Source: CAZVRZ01 sp964629965
GTDB lineage: Bacteria > Chloroflexota > Anaerolineae > Anaerolineales > UBA4823
DNA: 9,325 nt
Reading direction: 5' to 3'
Assembly: GCA_964629965.1 (NCBI GenBank)
Contig: CAZVRZ010000186.1
Span: forward strand, 1 to 9,325
The notes below the pieces were generated by a model. That model had not been told where the DNA came from, made no database searches, and saw only the letters and a program-made list of their open reading frames with translations. The position numbers and the translations under genes were made by a program. Shown here one piece after another: positions 1-7,400 of this stretch. Positions within the stretch are counted from its first letter, which is position 1, and every line of letters starts with the position of its first letter.

Positions 1-16
1 GAGTTGTACTCAACTC
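1..16. repeat. 16-nt hairpin repeat, copy 1
   Basis: The sequence GAGTTGTACTCAACTC is an inverted repeat (six-base arms GAGTTG/CAACTC, four-base loop) and is identical to 1394-1409. It lies 44 bases downstream of the stop of the FGE-fold lipoprotein gene, so it would be in that gene's 3' untranslated RNA. Its function is unknown. A terminator or mRNA 3'-end element is possible, but the window ends here, so any following T-run cannot be seen. Confidence 0.7.
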
Positions 17-60
17 GAAGGTCTGCCGATACAAGCCAGAAGTATCTAATCCGTCGCGGC

Positions 61-1137
61 TCATTCCGAGGATCCACACCGCAGACCCAAGTTGTACCAG
101 TGATAAAAGTTAACCGAGCGGTAGCGTACGGACGAGCGCATCCACCAGAATCCATTGCTCCATGGCCCGCCGCGCCAGGCTCGCTCACCCGGTGCCTCTA
201 AATCTTCCCGGCCATCGGTGGCATCATAAGGGTAATCCATGATGAGTGTGCTCACCCATTCCCACACGTTGCCAGACATATCCATAGCTCCATAAGGGCT
301 AGCGCCGGCAGGATAGCTTCCCACGGGCGCGGTCTTGGCATAACCATCGTTGATCGCGGGATTGGCGATGCTCCGGCTGCAGTTGACATCGCAGAAGTTG
401 GCCAGCGTTCCGTCCGGCTTTTCTTCTCCCCAGGGGTACATTTGTCCTTCTGTACCGCGGGATGCTTTTTCCCATTCAGCTTCAGTGACCAATCTCCTAC
501 CGGCCCATTCGCAGTAAGTCCGCGCCTGGAACCAGCTCACTGCCACCACGGGGTAACTGGCATACGTTGGATCGGTGAAATAGTTTGGAATAAAATTGTC
601 GCCGAAGTCAAGAGGCGGCTCGCACACCCCGGCGTTCACACACAGCATATATTGGGCATTAGTGACTTCATATTGATCGATCCAATAATCGTCCAAGTAC
701 ACGGTATGCTGTGGAATTTCAGTATAGGCGCGTCCGCCCTCCGGCTTGGAATCGACCCTGGCAGACGTATCCGAACGAGCCGCACCCATCAGAAATTCAC
801 CGGCTGGAACGAACAGCTGCACCATCTGATCTATTTCAGAAACCCGCGTGGAACCGATAGATGGTAGTGGAGTTTCGGTGACCGTCGGTGTGAATGTGGG
901 CGGTACGGGGGTTGCCGTATCGATGGGTTGTGCCACCGTCGGTGTCGGGGTGGGTACGACGGGAGTAACGCTTGGCTGAACGAGCGCAGTGGCTGTTGAC
1001 GCTTCCTGCGCCGCCGTGGGGGGAACTTTCGGTGCAGCAGTCGTCGGGCTGGAACAGGCGGATACCAGCAAAGTAAAACCCAAGATTATAATCAATGGGA
1101 CCGTCATCTTTCGATAGCTATCTAGTTTGGCTTTCAT
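61..1137 (-). CDS. Lipoprotein with SUMF1/FGE-sulfatase-type domain
   Basis: This 358-residue protein is predicted to be a lipid-anchored extracytoplasmic protein. It has a signal peptide (residues 11-27 hydrophobic) with lipobox VSAC (Cys28), a Thr/Pro-rich linker (about 31-95), and a full-length FGE/SUMF1 domain (about 105-356). Family landmarks are VPAGEFLMG (110-118), EVTN (157-160), RRLVTEAEWEKA (214-225), YPWGEE (234-239), MSGNVWEWV (287-295), RGG (322-324) and GLRCG (351-355). True formylglycine-generating enzymes use a Cys pair shortly after the RGG. By my alignment these positions are Asn328 and Met333, so formylglycine formation is unlikely. A structural, ligand-binding or PvdO/EgtB-like role is possible, but the substrate is unknown. 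The ATG at 1137 is supported by AAGGAA seven bases upstream (1145-1150). It appears to be a single-gene unit with its own promoter. Confidence 0.9.
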   Translation of the reverse strand: MKAKLDSYRKMTVPLIIILGFTLLVSACSSPTTAAPKVPPTAAQEASTATALVQPSVTPVVPTPTPTVAQPIDTATPVPPTFTPTVTETPLPSIGSTRVSEIDQMVQLFVPAGEFLMGAARSDTSARVDSKPEGGRAYTEIPQHTVYLDDYWIDQYEVTNAQYMLCVNAGVCEPPLDFGDNFIPNYFTDPTYASYPVVAVSWFQARTYCEWAGRRLVTEAEWEKASRGTEGQMYPWGEEKPDGTLANFCDVNCSRSIANPAINDGYAKTAPVGSYPAGASPYGAMDMSGNVWEWVSTLIMDYPYDATDGREDLEAPGERAWRGGPWSNGFWWMRSSVRYRSVNFYHWYNLGLRCGSSE

Positions 1138-1186
1138 ATCAACATTCCTTCGAAAAAAATAACTGGCAATTGCTCACAAATACGCA

Positions 1187-1192
1187 ATTATA
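1187..1192 (-). promoter_or_regulatory. -10 box for the FGE-fold lipoprotein gene
   Basis: A perfect TATAAT is read on the minus strand, in the context GATTATAATTG. It would start transcription near 1180, giving a leader of about 43 nt with a good ribosome site. No convincing -35 hexamer is seen at the usual spacing. A gene-proximal position just downstream of the preceding terminator supports the call. Confidence 0.55.
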
Positions 1193-1260
1193 ATCCCACT
1201 TCGCTTGGTTTTATCACCGCGCCTGAAATGTTTGAGTAACTGGGACAGCAGCGCCCCATC

Positions 1261-1341
1261 CTAATAAACCGCCAGGCTTCCAGCGGCGACATTCAGGGTT
1301 GGGACGATGTTCGCCATCGCCCCAATCACAATTGACAACAT
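1261..1341 (-). other. Possible 26-codon ORF or gene remnant
   Basis: Between the dehydrogenase terminator and the promoter of the lipoprotein gene lies a short ATG-initiated frame of 26 residues. It begins MLSIVIGAMANIV and ends at TAG, with AGGGA six bases before the ATG. The peptide is mostly hydrophobic and small-residue-rich. Past the TAG the frame stays open through a hydrophilic stretch of about 26 codons. It could be a small peptide, a decayed gene fragment or chance. There is no recognisable family and no promoter of its own. Confidence 0.15.
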
Positions 1342-1354
1342 AGCATTTCCCTGC

Positions 1355-1385
1355 AAAAAAAACCCGACTGGCTATAAAGCCATCG
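1355..1385 (-). terminator. Intrinsic terminator after the dehydrogenase gene
   Basis: Read on the minus strand, CGATGGCT, loop TTAT, then AGCCAgTCG forms an eight-pair stem with one bulged G. After two further G it runs into eight T (1355-1362). It lies about 40 bases beyond the TAG at 1425-1427 and ends the long co-directional gene run that begins at 7566. Confidence 0.8.
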
Positions 1386-1393
1386 AACGCCAG

Positions 1394-1409
1394 GAGTTGT
1401 ACTCAACTC
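1394..1409. repeat. 16-nt hairpin repeat, copy 2
   Basis: This is an exact copy of the inverted repeat at 1-16. It sits 15 bases after the dehydrogenase stop and just before its terminator, so both copies fall immediately downstream of a gene on the transcribed strand. On the minus strand both copies are also preceded, four bases away, by AGAC. This may be a small dispersed REP-like element, but two copies are too few to define a family. Confidence 0.7.
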
Positions 1410-1424
1410 AGGAGTCTTAACCAC

Positions 1425-2159
1425 CTAGGCCAGAGGCTCTTTCATCGTACGCATCTGCAGCTCGATGATCCGCGCGTTCGGCGATTGCGTGCACGCCAGC
1501 AGCACTGCCCCAGCCACATCATCGGCATCCAGCATGCCTGAATCGGCTACGCTTTGTTCTGTGCGGCCTTTCCCCAAGGCAAACTCCGTTTTGACCCCGC
1601 CCGGACAGATGGCGCCCACCTTGATTCCATGCGGGCGCAGCTCCCTATCCAGTGCCTGCGCAAAGCCCACCTGAGCGAATTTAGTGGCACAGTAAACGGC
1701 CTCGCCGGCAAAGCCATATATTCCTGCCATCGAAGAAATCATCAAAATGGTCCCGGAGCTTTGTTGGATCATTACCGGAACGCTGTGCCGGGTGAACAAA
1801 AAGGTCGAGCGAACGTTCGCATCCATCATTTCATCATATTCGGCTGCGCTGGTATCCACAAGATTCTTATAGTTGCCTATGCCGACATTATTGATCAAAA
1901 TATCCAGCCTGCCGAATGTTTTCAAAGCCTCGGCCACGCATTGTTGGGCGGTCTCCTCCTGAGAAGCATCGCCCACCACATAAATCGCTTTGCTGCCAAC
2001 CTGCTCTGCAGCAGCGACAATTTCCTCCAGGCGTTGTTTACGGCGAGCAGTAAGAACAAGGTTAGCGCCTTCTTGCGCCAGAGCCAGCGCGCTGGCTCTC
2101 CCAATTCCCGCGCTGGCGCCCGTGATCAAAGCCACTTTACCAGTTAATTTTCCAGTCAT
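1425..2159 (-). CDS. Short-chain dehydrogenase/reductase (SDR), classical type
   Basis: This is a 244-residue Rossmann-fold NAD(P)(H)-dependent oxidoreductase of the usual length for classical SDRs, presumably cytoplasmic. The cofactor motif TGASAGIG spans residues 13-20. Arg39-Arg40 after the second strand suggests NADPH preference. NNVG is at 90-93, and the catalytic tetrad is Asn115, Ser143, Tyr156 and Lys160 (YCATK). PGGVKTEF (186-193) follows the active site. The substrate cannot be told from sequence. The ATG start has AGGAG 11 bases upstream (2171-2175), which is a rather long spacing. It is the last gene of the six-gene run: 32 bases separate it from the preceding methyltransferase, and a terminator follows. 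Confidence 0.93.
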   Translation of the reverse strand: MTGKLTGKVALITGASAGIGRASALALAQEGANLVLTARRKQRLEEIVAAAEQVGSKAIYVVGDASQEETAQQCVAEALKTFGRLDILINNVGIGNYKNLVDTSAAEYDEMMDANVRSTFLFTRHSVPVMIQQSSGTILMISSMAGIYGFAGEAVYCATKFAQVGFAQALDRELRPHGIKVGAICPGGVKTEFALGKGRTEQSVADSGMLDADDVAGAVLLACTQSPNARIIELQMRTMKEPLA

Positions 2160-2191
2160 GTTGTTTTATTCTCCTTTTATTTAAACGTGAT

Positions 2192-2968
2192 CTACTTTAC
2201 TGAAGCTCTCAGGCTAAATGTACAAGGATACAATTCGATATTTTCGTTCTCGTTATACGCCGAATAACCATTATAAAAAAATTGAGGGAATTCATGCAAG
2301 AACTGTATCCGCATACCTGCTTCGCATAATGCTGTCACTACCTCTCCGAGCGTCCAGCCCCATTCGTACGATGGGGAAGGTACTGTCAGATCTGGATCGG
2401 TATAATCTCCCATATGATCGTATGCCCATACCTCCTTGCTGAAATAATCTCCCTGGATGGTATTTGAGCTGATCTCCCCGGCTTGATTGACCAGCACATT
2501 CCTGAATGGATGGCCGTCCAGGATATAAAAAAAGCCATCGTCTTCTAATAAATGACGCACAGTTCGAGCATATACGTTGATATCTGGCAGCCAGCACAGC
2601 ACCCCGGTTGAAGAAAACACGATATCGAATTTTTTATTCACCTTGCCCATCACATCCATAATATCGGATTCGATAAATTCCGCCTCGATACCCATTTGGG
2701 CAGCCAGTTTGCGGGCGTACTTGAGCGATTTGGACGAGATATCGATGCCGGTTACCTTCGCGCCCAACAAAGCCCAGGAAAGTGTATCAGTTCCGATATG
2801 GCAGAGCAAATGCACCAGGGATTTTCCGCTAACATCTCCCACCTCATTTTGGATCAGGTCATTCAATAATGGCTTGCCGCTGGTCAGTTTTTCGATATGA
2901 TAATTCTTGTAATGGGTTTTGGCCAGACCATCCCATCCTTTTTTATTTGATTGGGTAAATTTGCTCAC
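2192..2968 (-). CDS. Class I SAM-dependent methyltransferase (CHxGxDT subtype)
   Basis: This 258-residue cytoplasmic protein has a Rossmann-type methyltransferase fold. Motif I is the variant LLCHIGTDTLSWA (54-66), typical of a subgroup in which Cys-His replaces the first glycines. The acidic ribose-binding residue is Asp76 in GIDIS. Asp102 in ESD probably contacts the adenine, and FDIVFSS (114-120) is the following strand. The C-terminal half is rich in aromatic residues (YEWGWTLGEV, FPQFFYNGY) and probably shapes the acceptor site, but the acceptor is unknown. The start is GTG at 2968, chosen because AAGGAGG (2976-2982) lies seven bases upstream; the ATG at 2975 is out of frame. That ribosome site begins only three bases past the stop of the preceding gene, which fits one transcript. 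Confidence 0.9.
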   Translation of the reverse strand: MSKFTQSNKKGWDGLAKTHYKNYHIEKLTSGKPLLNDLIQNEVGDVSGKSLVHLLCHIGTDTLSWALLGAKVTGIDISSKSLKYARKLAAQMGIEAEFIESDIMDVMGKVNKKFDIVFSSTGVLCWLPDINVYARTVRHLLEDDGFFYILDGHPFRNVLVNQAGEISSNTIQGDYFSKEVWAYDHMGDYTDPDLTVPSPSYEWGWTLGEVVTALCEAGMRIQFLHEFPQFFYNGYSAYNENENIELYPCTFSLRASVK

Positions 2969-2975
2969 CGGTCAT

Positions 2976-2982
2976 CCTCCTT
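2976..2982 (-). promoter_or_regulatory. Ribosome binding site fixing a GTG start
   Basis: AAGGAGG lies seven bases before the GTG at 2968-2966. It decides for this non-ATG start over an out-of-frame ATG at 2975-2973. Confidence 0.75.
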
Positions 2983-2984
2983 GC

Positions 2985-3479
2985 TCAGCGTTTCATCCAC
3001 TTACGGATCTGATTCCTGGCCCAGGCATAATGATTGCAGGTGTTACCGGCAATATAATCAGCCAATGTCAACTTCCCGGTCCATTCGAAACGCCCATGCA
3101 TGAACATATCTTCTTCCGGTATGACCTCCAGGGTAGCCAGGATTTGCTGGTAGGATGCCCGAAATTCGGCCAATATATCGGCTAGTTTCCGTCCGCGGTT
3201 CTTTTCATAGATCTCTTGATTGAGCGCGTCCATTGCCTTCCGGTCCATCCCAACTGGCATGATCGTGGGCGGCTTGACTTGCGCGTCTACCTGGTGCCAA
3301 TCGAGAAACAGCCTCTCCCATGCGACCAGGTGGGCGAGAATATCTTTCACTGACCACGTTCCTGTTACCCCTGGCTGCAGCATGTCTTTTTCATCCAGAG
3401 TGGAAAGGTTTTTCTCCAATCGCCTTCGTTCCGTTGAAATATCCTTTAAGAGCTGATCTTTGCTTACTTGTTTTGACAT
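2985..3479 (-). CDS. DinB-like / ClbS-DfsB family four-helix-bundle protein
   Basis: This 164-residue predicted helical protein resembles the DinB superfamily, closest to the ClbS/DfsB (DUF1706) branch. The N-terminal helix is SKDQLLKDISTERRRLEKNL. PGVTGTWSVKDILAHLVAWE (36-55) carries His50, and the C-terminal NTCNHYAWARNQIRKWM carries His150. In DinB proteins such histidines bind a metal; ClbS itself is a colibactin-resistance hydrolase in Escherichia coli. Whether this protein is an enzyme, a thiol transferase or something else cannot be decided. It starts six bases after the stop of the upstream methyltransferase with no visible ribosome site (context AACAAG before ATG), so translation probably depends on coupling. 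It is in the same frame as that methyltransferase. Confidence 0.75.
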   Translation of the reverse strand: MSKQVSKDQLLKDISTERRRLEKNLSTLDEKDMLQPGVTGTWSVKDILAHLVAWERLFLDWHQVDAQVKPPTIMPVGMDRKAMDALNQEIYEKNRGRKLADILAEFRASYQQILATLEVIPEEDMFMHGRFEWTGKLTLADYIAGNTCNHYAWARNQIRKWMKR

Positions 3480-3485
3480 CTTGTT

Positions 3486-4283
3486 TTATGTTGGTTTTGT
3501 TTTTTTTTGAGAAAACACTTGTATTTGAAAGATATCATCCGAGGCCGGCACAGTTTTATCAAAATTACCAAACACTTTTCGTATTACCATTCCGCGCGCC
3601 TGGAATATTTCAGAAAGTTCCTGCAGATTGTATAATCGTGTCGGGTTAGAATGGATCTCTTCCGGCCTGGTGAACACCTCTCCGTACTTGAATTCCAATC
3701 CTCCGTAAAACATCTGTGACCGCTTCGCATTCCATTCGAAATCCGCCAGCGATAATGAGCGGCTGCCAAACAACCAATCCCTGCGCGGAAAATGCCTGGC
3801 AGCATAGCCACCATTGCACACATCCATCACATGTTTCCCGCCGGGTCTGAGCGCTGAAGAGACCAGGTCAAAGATCTTCAAGTTTTCAACATCATCTTCT
3901 AGGTAGCCGATGGCTCCATCTGCCATGTTGAGTACAATGTCAAACTCATCCTTGTAATGCAGTTCGCGCAGGTCTGTGCAGATGAATTCAGCATCCAGGC
4001 CTTTCTCTTTGGCATTTTTCTGGGCCTCTTGAACATAATCGCTCGTAATATCCGCACCCAGCACTTTGCACCCCCGGCTGGCAAGCTCAAGCGAATGCCT
4101 GCCAAAGCCGCAGGCCAGGTCGAGTACTCGTTCTTTACCCTCTAACTGAAGGACATCCCATAGAAAGTCGACCTGGGATTTTGTCTGTTCCACCCAAGCC
4201 ATTTCTTGAATATCCAGGCTCCAAATTTTCTTGTACCACTGCGCGTCTTGTGAATAGATTTTTCTAATGTCGCCTGTTGGCAT
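3486..4283 (-). CDS. Class I SAM-dependent methyltransferase
   Basis: This 265-residue cytoplasmic methyltransferase has classical motif I VLDLACGFGRHS, then Asp78 in LGADITSDY (ribose binding), CTDLREL (acidic residue near adenine) and DIVLNMADGAIGYL. RPGG then marks the turn before strand five. The C-terminal region (LSLADFEWN, YGEVFTRPEEIH, TRLYNLQEL, FQARGM) resembles small-molecule methyltransferases of the methyltransferase-25 type; the acceptor is unknown. ATG at 4283 is preferred over the adjacent upstream GTG at 4286 because AGGAG (4290-4294) is six bases from the ATG and only three from the GTG. The gene follows the small membrane protein by 21 bases. A run of nine A (minus strand, 3500-3508) lies in its last codons. 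It differs in motif I from the other methyltransferase of the run, so the two are not a recent duplication. Confidence 0.9.
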   Translation of the reverse strand: MPTGDIRKIYSQDAQWYKKIWSLDIQEMAWVEQTKSQVDFLWDVLQLEGKERVLDLACGFGRHSLELASRGCKVLGADITSDYVQEAQKNAKEKGLDAEFICTDLRELHYKDEFDIVLNMADGAIGYLEDDVENLKIFDLVSSALRPGGKHVMDVCNGGYAARHFPRRDWLFGSRSLSLADFEWNAKRSQMFYGGLEFKYGEVFTRPEEIHSNPTRLYNLQELSEIFQARGMVIRKVFGNFDKTVPASDDIFQIQVFSQKKTKPT

Positions 4284-4304
4284 CACAATCTCCTACATCA
4301 CAAA

Positions 4305-4481
4305 TCATTTCCGGCGGCTCAGAATAAGCCCAATCACAACACCCAACGCAAGGCCAATCCCAATCCCAAGCGCGATATTATCGAATGCTACGCCCAGCCC
4401 TGCTCCGACAGCTACTCCGATTCCAATCCAGGCGCCAAATCGTTTGTTCAATTTATTATCGAGTTTATTGTTGTTGCTCAT
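4305..4481 (-). CDS. Small glycine-zipper membrane protein (58 aa)
   Basis: This short gene has ATG at 4481, TGA at 4305-4307, and AGGAG six bases before the start (4488-4492). The product begins MSNNNKLDNKLNKRFG and ends SRRK. Between these polar ends lie two hydrophobic segments, about residues 15-33 and 36-54, separated only by Asp34-Asn35. Both are packed with glycines at two- to four-residue intervals (16, 20, 22, 26, 28, 30; 39, 41, 43, 47, 51). This predicts a tight helical hairpin in the inner membrane that could self-associate. Its first 17 bases overlap the end of the cyclase/STAND gene, so translation is probably coupled. Small glycine-zipper proteins of unknown function are widespread; a pore or membrane-partner role is inference only. 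Confidence 0.8.
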   Translation of the reverse strand: MSNNNKLDNKLNKRFGAWIGIGVAVGAGLGVAFDNIALGIGIGLALGVVIGLILSRRK

Positions 4482-7400
4482 ATTTTTCTCCTGATTCGAT
4501 TTCCATCCAATGAAGGATTTCTTGTGGATTTAACTGTTTTCCTTGTTCTTGTGCCAGGCGATAATCTTCGGCCGAAAGGTGCTGTCCGATCTCTTGCAGT
4601 GATTCTGAAACCTGATATGCAGCCGCCAAATCCTCAGGAACACTGGTCAGGATAGCCACTGCGCGCTGCCATTGCCCCTTTTCAGCAAAGAGGAACCCGC
4701 ATAATTCTAACACCTGGGTCGTAACACGGCTGTTTTGAAGCTGTATAGCAGCCTTTATTGACTCCGCTGCCATCCTCCAGGCATTATGGTGTTCACCAAG
4801 ATTATAAATGACCCGGGCTAGCTGGCTTTGCGCCAGGAGGTAGCCAAAAGATTCTCCCAGGGCGTTAAATAGATCTGCACTTTTTCGCAGCAGGTCGCAG
4901 GCGGGTTTCAGGCCATCGGGCAAATTGTGATAAAGCTGGCTCATATCCAGGTAGTTATATGCCAGCAGCCGCCGGTCACCCATCTCGTGCGCCAGAGCAT
5001 TGCTCTTTTCGAAGTAATCGATTGCAACCGCGTTTTCCTCCATTTGCAGAGCGCTACCTGCCAGGTGATTATAACAATATGCCAGGTTATGCTTGGCATC
5101 TAGCGGCTCGAGAATCTCAACACTCTCGGCAAAACATTGCCGCGCCTCATCATGTCGCTCTTGGTCGCGATACGTTACTCCCATATGGTCGAGACATTGT
5201 GCAATATCCAGCGGGGAGCCGTGCTGCCGCGCCAGGTCCAGCGCCTGGACAAAATACTCCTGAGCACGGGCATGGTCCCCCAGTGTCCACGCGACCACGC
5301 CCAAATGATTGATCGCCCGGCTAACACTGCGCGGCTCACCAAGCGCCTGGTAGGTTTCTAAGGATGACGTATAGAAGGCGTTGGCTTTGGGGTAGTCGCC
5401 GTGCAAGTTGGCGATATTGCCCAACCACATTGCTGCCAGGGCGGCCTCTGCGGCGTCTGGGGTAAAACCTGCCTGTTCTGGTTCCTGCCGGGCGCTTGCC
5501 AGGCAAGCGGTCAATAGCTCCTCGGCTTCAGTATAGAGATGTAGTTCATGACAGAAAATTGCATAACGAATGCGCAGGCGCAACAGCAAACCGGGATCGG
5601 GTGGTAATGCTTTTTCGACAATAGCAGCCGCTTCGCCAAACAGGTACTTTCCCTCGATACGATGGTCGCGCAGGTTTAAGAAGAAGAATAAGGCTCGATG
5701 AGCCGCGGCAATAGGTTTAAAGTTCTCCTGGCTCAACGCCCATAACCAGGCAGCGCGGATATCATCGAAGGCTGCCGCGGTTTCTTCCAGAGCAGTTTTA
5801 GGATGCGGGCCTCGCAGCGCCGGTTGGTGTTCTGCAATGTATGCAGTAAAGTAGGCTGCGTGCCGGGTGCGAGTTTGCAGATAGATATCGGGGGTTGCTT
5901 CCAGGCGCTCCAAGGCATATTGGCGCATCACGCTGTGCAGCTCATAATCCCCACTCATGTTATTCGCACTATAGGCGTTCCGCTTGAGCAGCGACTTATC
6001 CACCAGCCCTGTCAAAGCCAGCAGCAGTTCATGCTTTTTGATCTCGGTTACTGCTTCAGCAGCCGGGCGGCTGAAGGCGCCTTGAAAGACAGCCAGCCTG
6101 GATAGAACAAGTTTTTCTCTCTCCGTCAATAATGACCATGAATAATCGAACACGGCTCGTAGGCTGCGGTGTCGTTCGGGCACATCGCGCAGATTCGTTT
6201 CCAAGAAATCTAGGTTGGTTTCAAGCTCGGCAGCAATCTCCTGGCAAGAGAGGGCGCGCAGCCAGCCGGCAGCCAGCTCAATGCACAGAGGAATGCCCTC
6301 CACCAGGCGGCAAATGCGCGCTACGCAAGGGCCTTCCTGATGAGTTAGTTCGAAGTCTGGCCGCGTGCGGCGAGCGCTTTGCACGAATAGCTTCACTGAA
6401 CTGAAAGAGCCCAGTTCTAAACTGGAAGGGTCTATCTCTTGACCGTAAGATCCAGGTTCCTGGCTGGATATCTTCACATCATCCTGAGCGGTGCTCTGTA
6501 CCGCAGCGGTGTTCTGTACCGCAGTTGTCCCCTCATATGCCTTGATCTCTGGCAGGCGCAAGCCTTCCACGTTGAAGACTTGCTCTTCACGCAAGTTGAG
6601 TCGTTCGCGCGAGGTGACAAGTATTTTAACCTTTGCTGCTGTTGCCAGGACCTCGGCTGCCAGCGGGGCGCCATCGCTGATATGCTCGAAGTTGTCCAAC
6701 ACAAACAAGAGCGCCTTTTCGCGCAGATAGTTGAGCAGCAGGGTCTTGGGCGCTTCGCTTGAATAAAAAGTGAGCTTGAGCGCCTCAGCAATAGCTGGAA
6801 CCATCTGAGCGCTTGTTTCAAGAGGAGCCAGGGGAACGAAATACACCCCATTGGGAAAAGCATCGATCATCTCGGCGGCAGCTTGCAGCGCCAGGCGCGT
6901 CTTGCCAATGCCGCCTGGCCCGAACAGCGTCAGTAAGCGGCAATCTGTGGTGGTCAGCCGGGAAGTGATTTCAGCCAACTCGCTCATCCGGCCAATGAAC
7001 GGCGTCGGTTGAGGCGGCAGGTTATGCGGATGCGCCGAAAGCGTGCGCAGGGCAGGGAATTCACACCGGGCAAGTTCGGGGTGACTGAGTTGAAAGATAT
7101 GCTGCGGCTCGCTCAGGTCTTTTAAGATATGGATCCCCAGGTCAAGCAGTTGTGCGCCAGGCGGAGGCGGGCCCAGGCGCGCCATCTCGCAGGTGAGCAA
7201 GATTTGCCCGCCCCAACCCGCCGCCAGGAGGCGGGCAGTGCGATTGACATCCAGACCAAAGTAATCGCCGCCGCGTTGATCTGCCTGGCCCACGTGGATA
7301 GCCACTCGTACCTGCGGCTTATCCATCTGGTCCACATCCAGAGTGGCCATCCCCTGTTGGATGGCCAAAGCGCCCGCCAACGGCTCTCCGGCCTCGAACA

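Noticed and set aside
442..867. 141-codon plus-strand frame
   Set aside because: It is antisense to the conserved FGE domain and shows no family motif. It is a shadow of the minus-strand gene.
61..1137. Formylglycine-generating enzyme (sulfatase maturation)
   Set aside because: Both catalytic cysteines are absent by alignment and no sulfatase gene is in the window.
1381..1430. tRNA-like look of the sequence downstream of the SDR gene
   Set aside because: A GGTTAAG-like segment and stem are present, but no acceptor stem, T-arm or complete cloverleaf can be formed. The hairpin repeat explains the stem.
1554..2147. 197-codon plus-strand frame
   Set aside because: It lies wholly opposite the SDR gene, whose motifs are intact, and has no recognisable domain.
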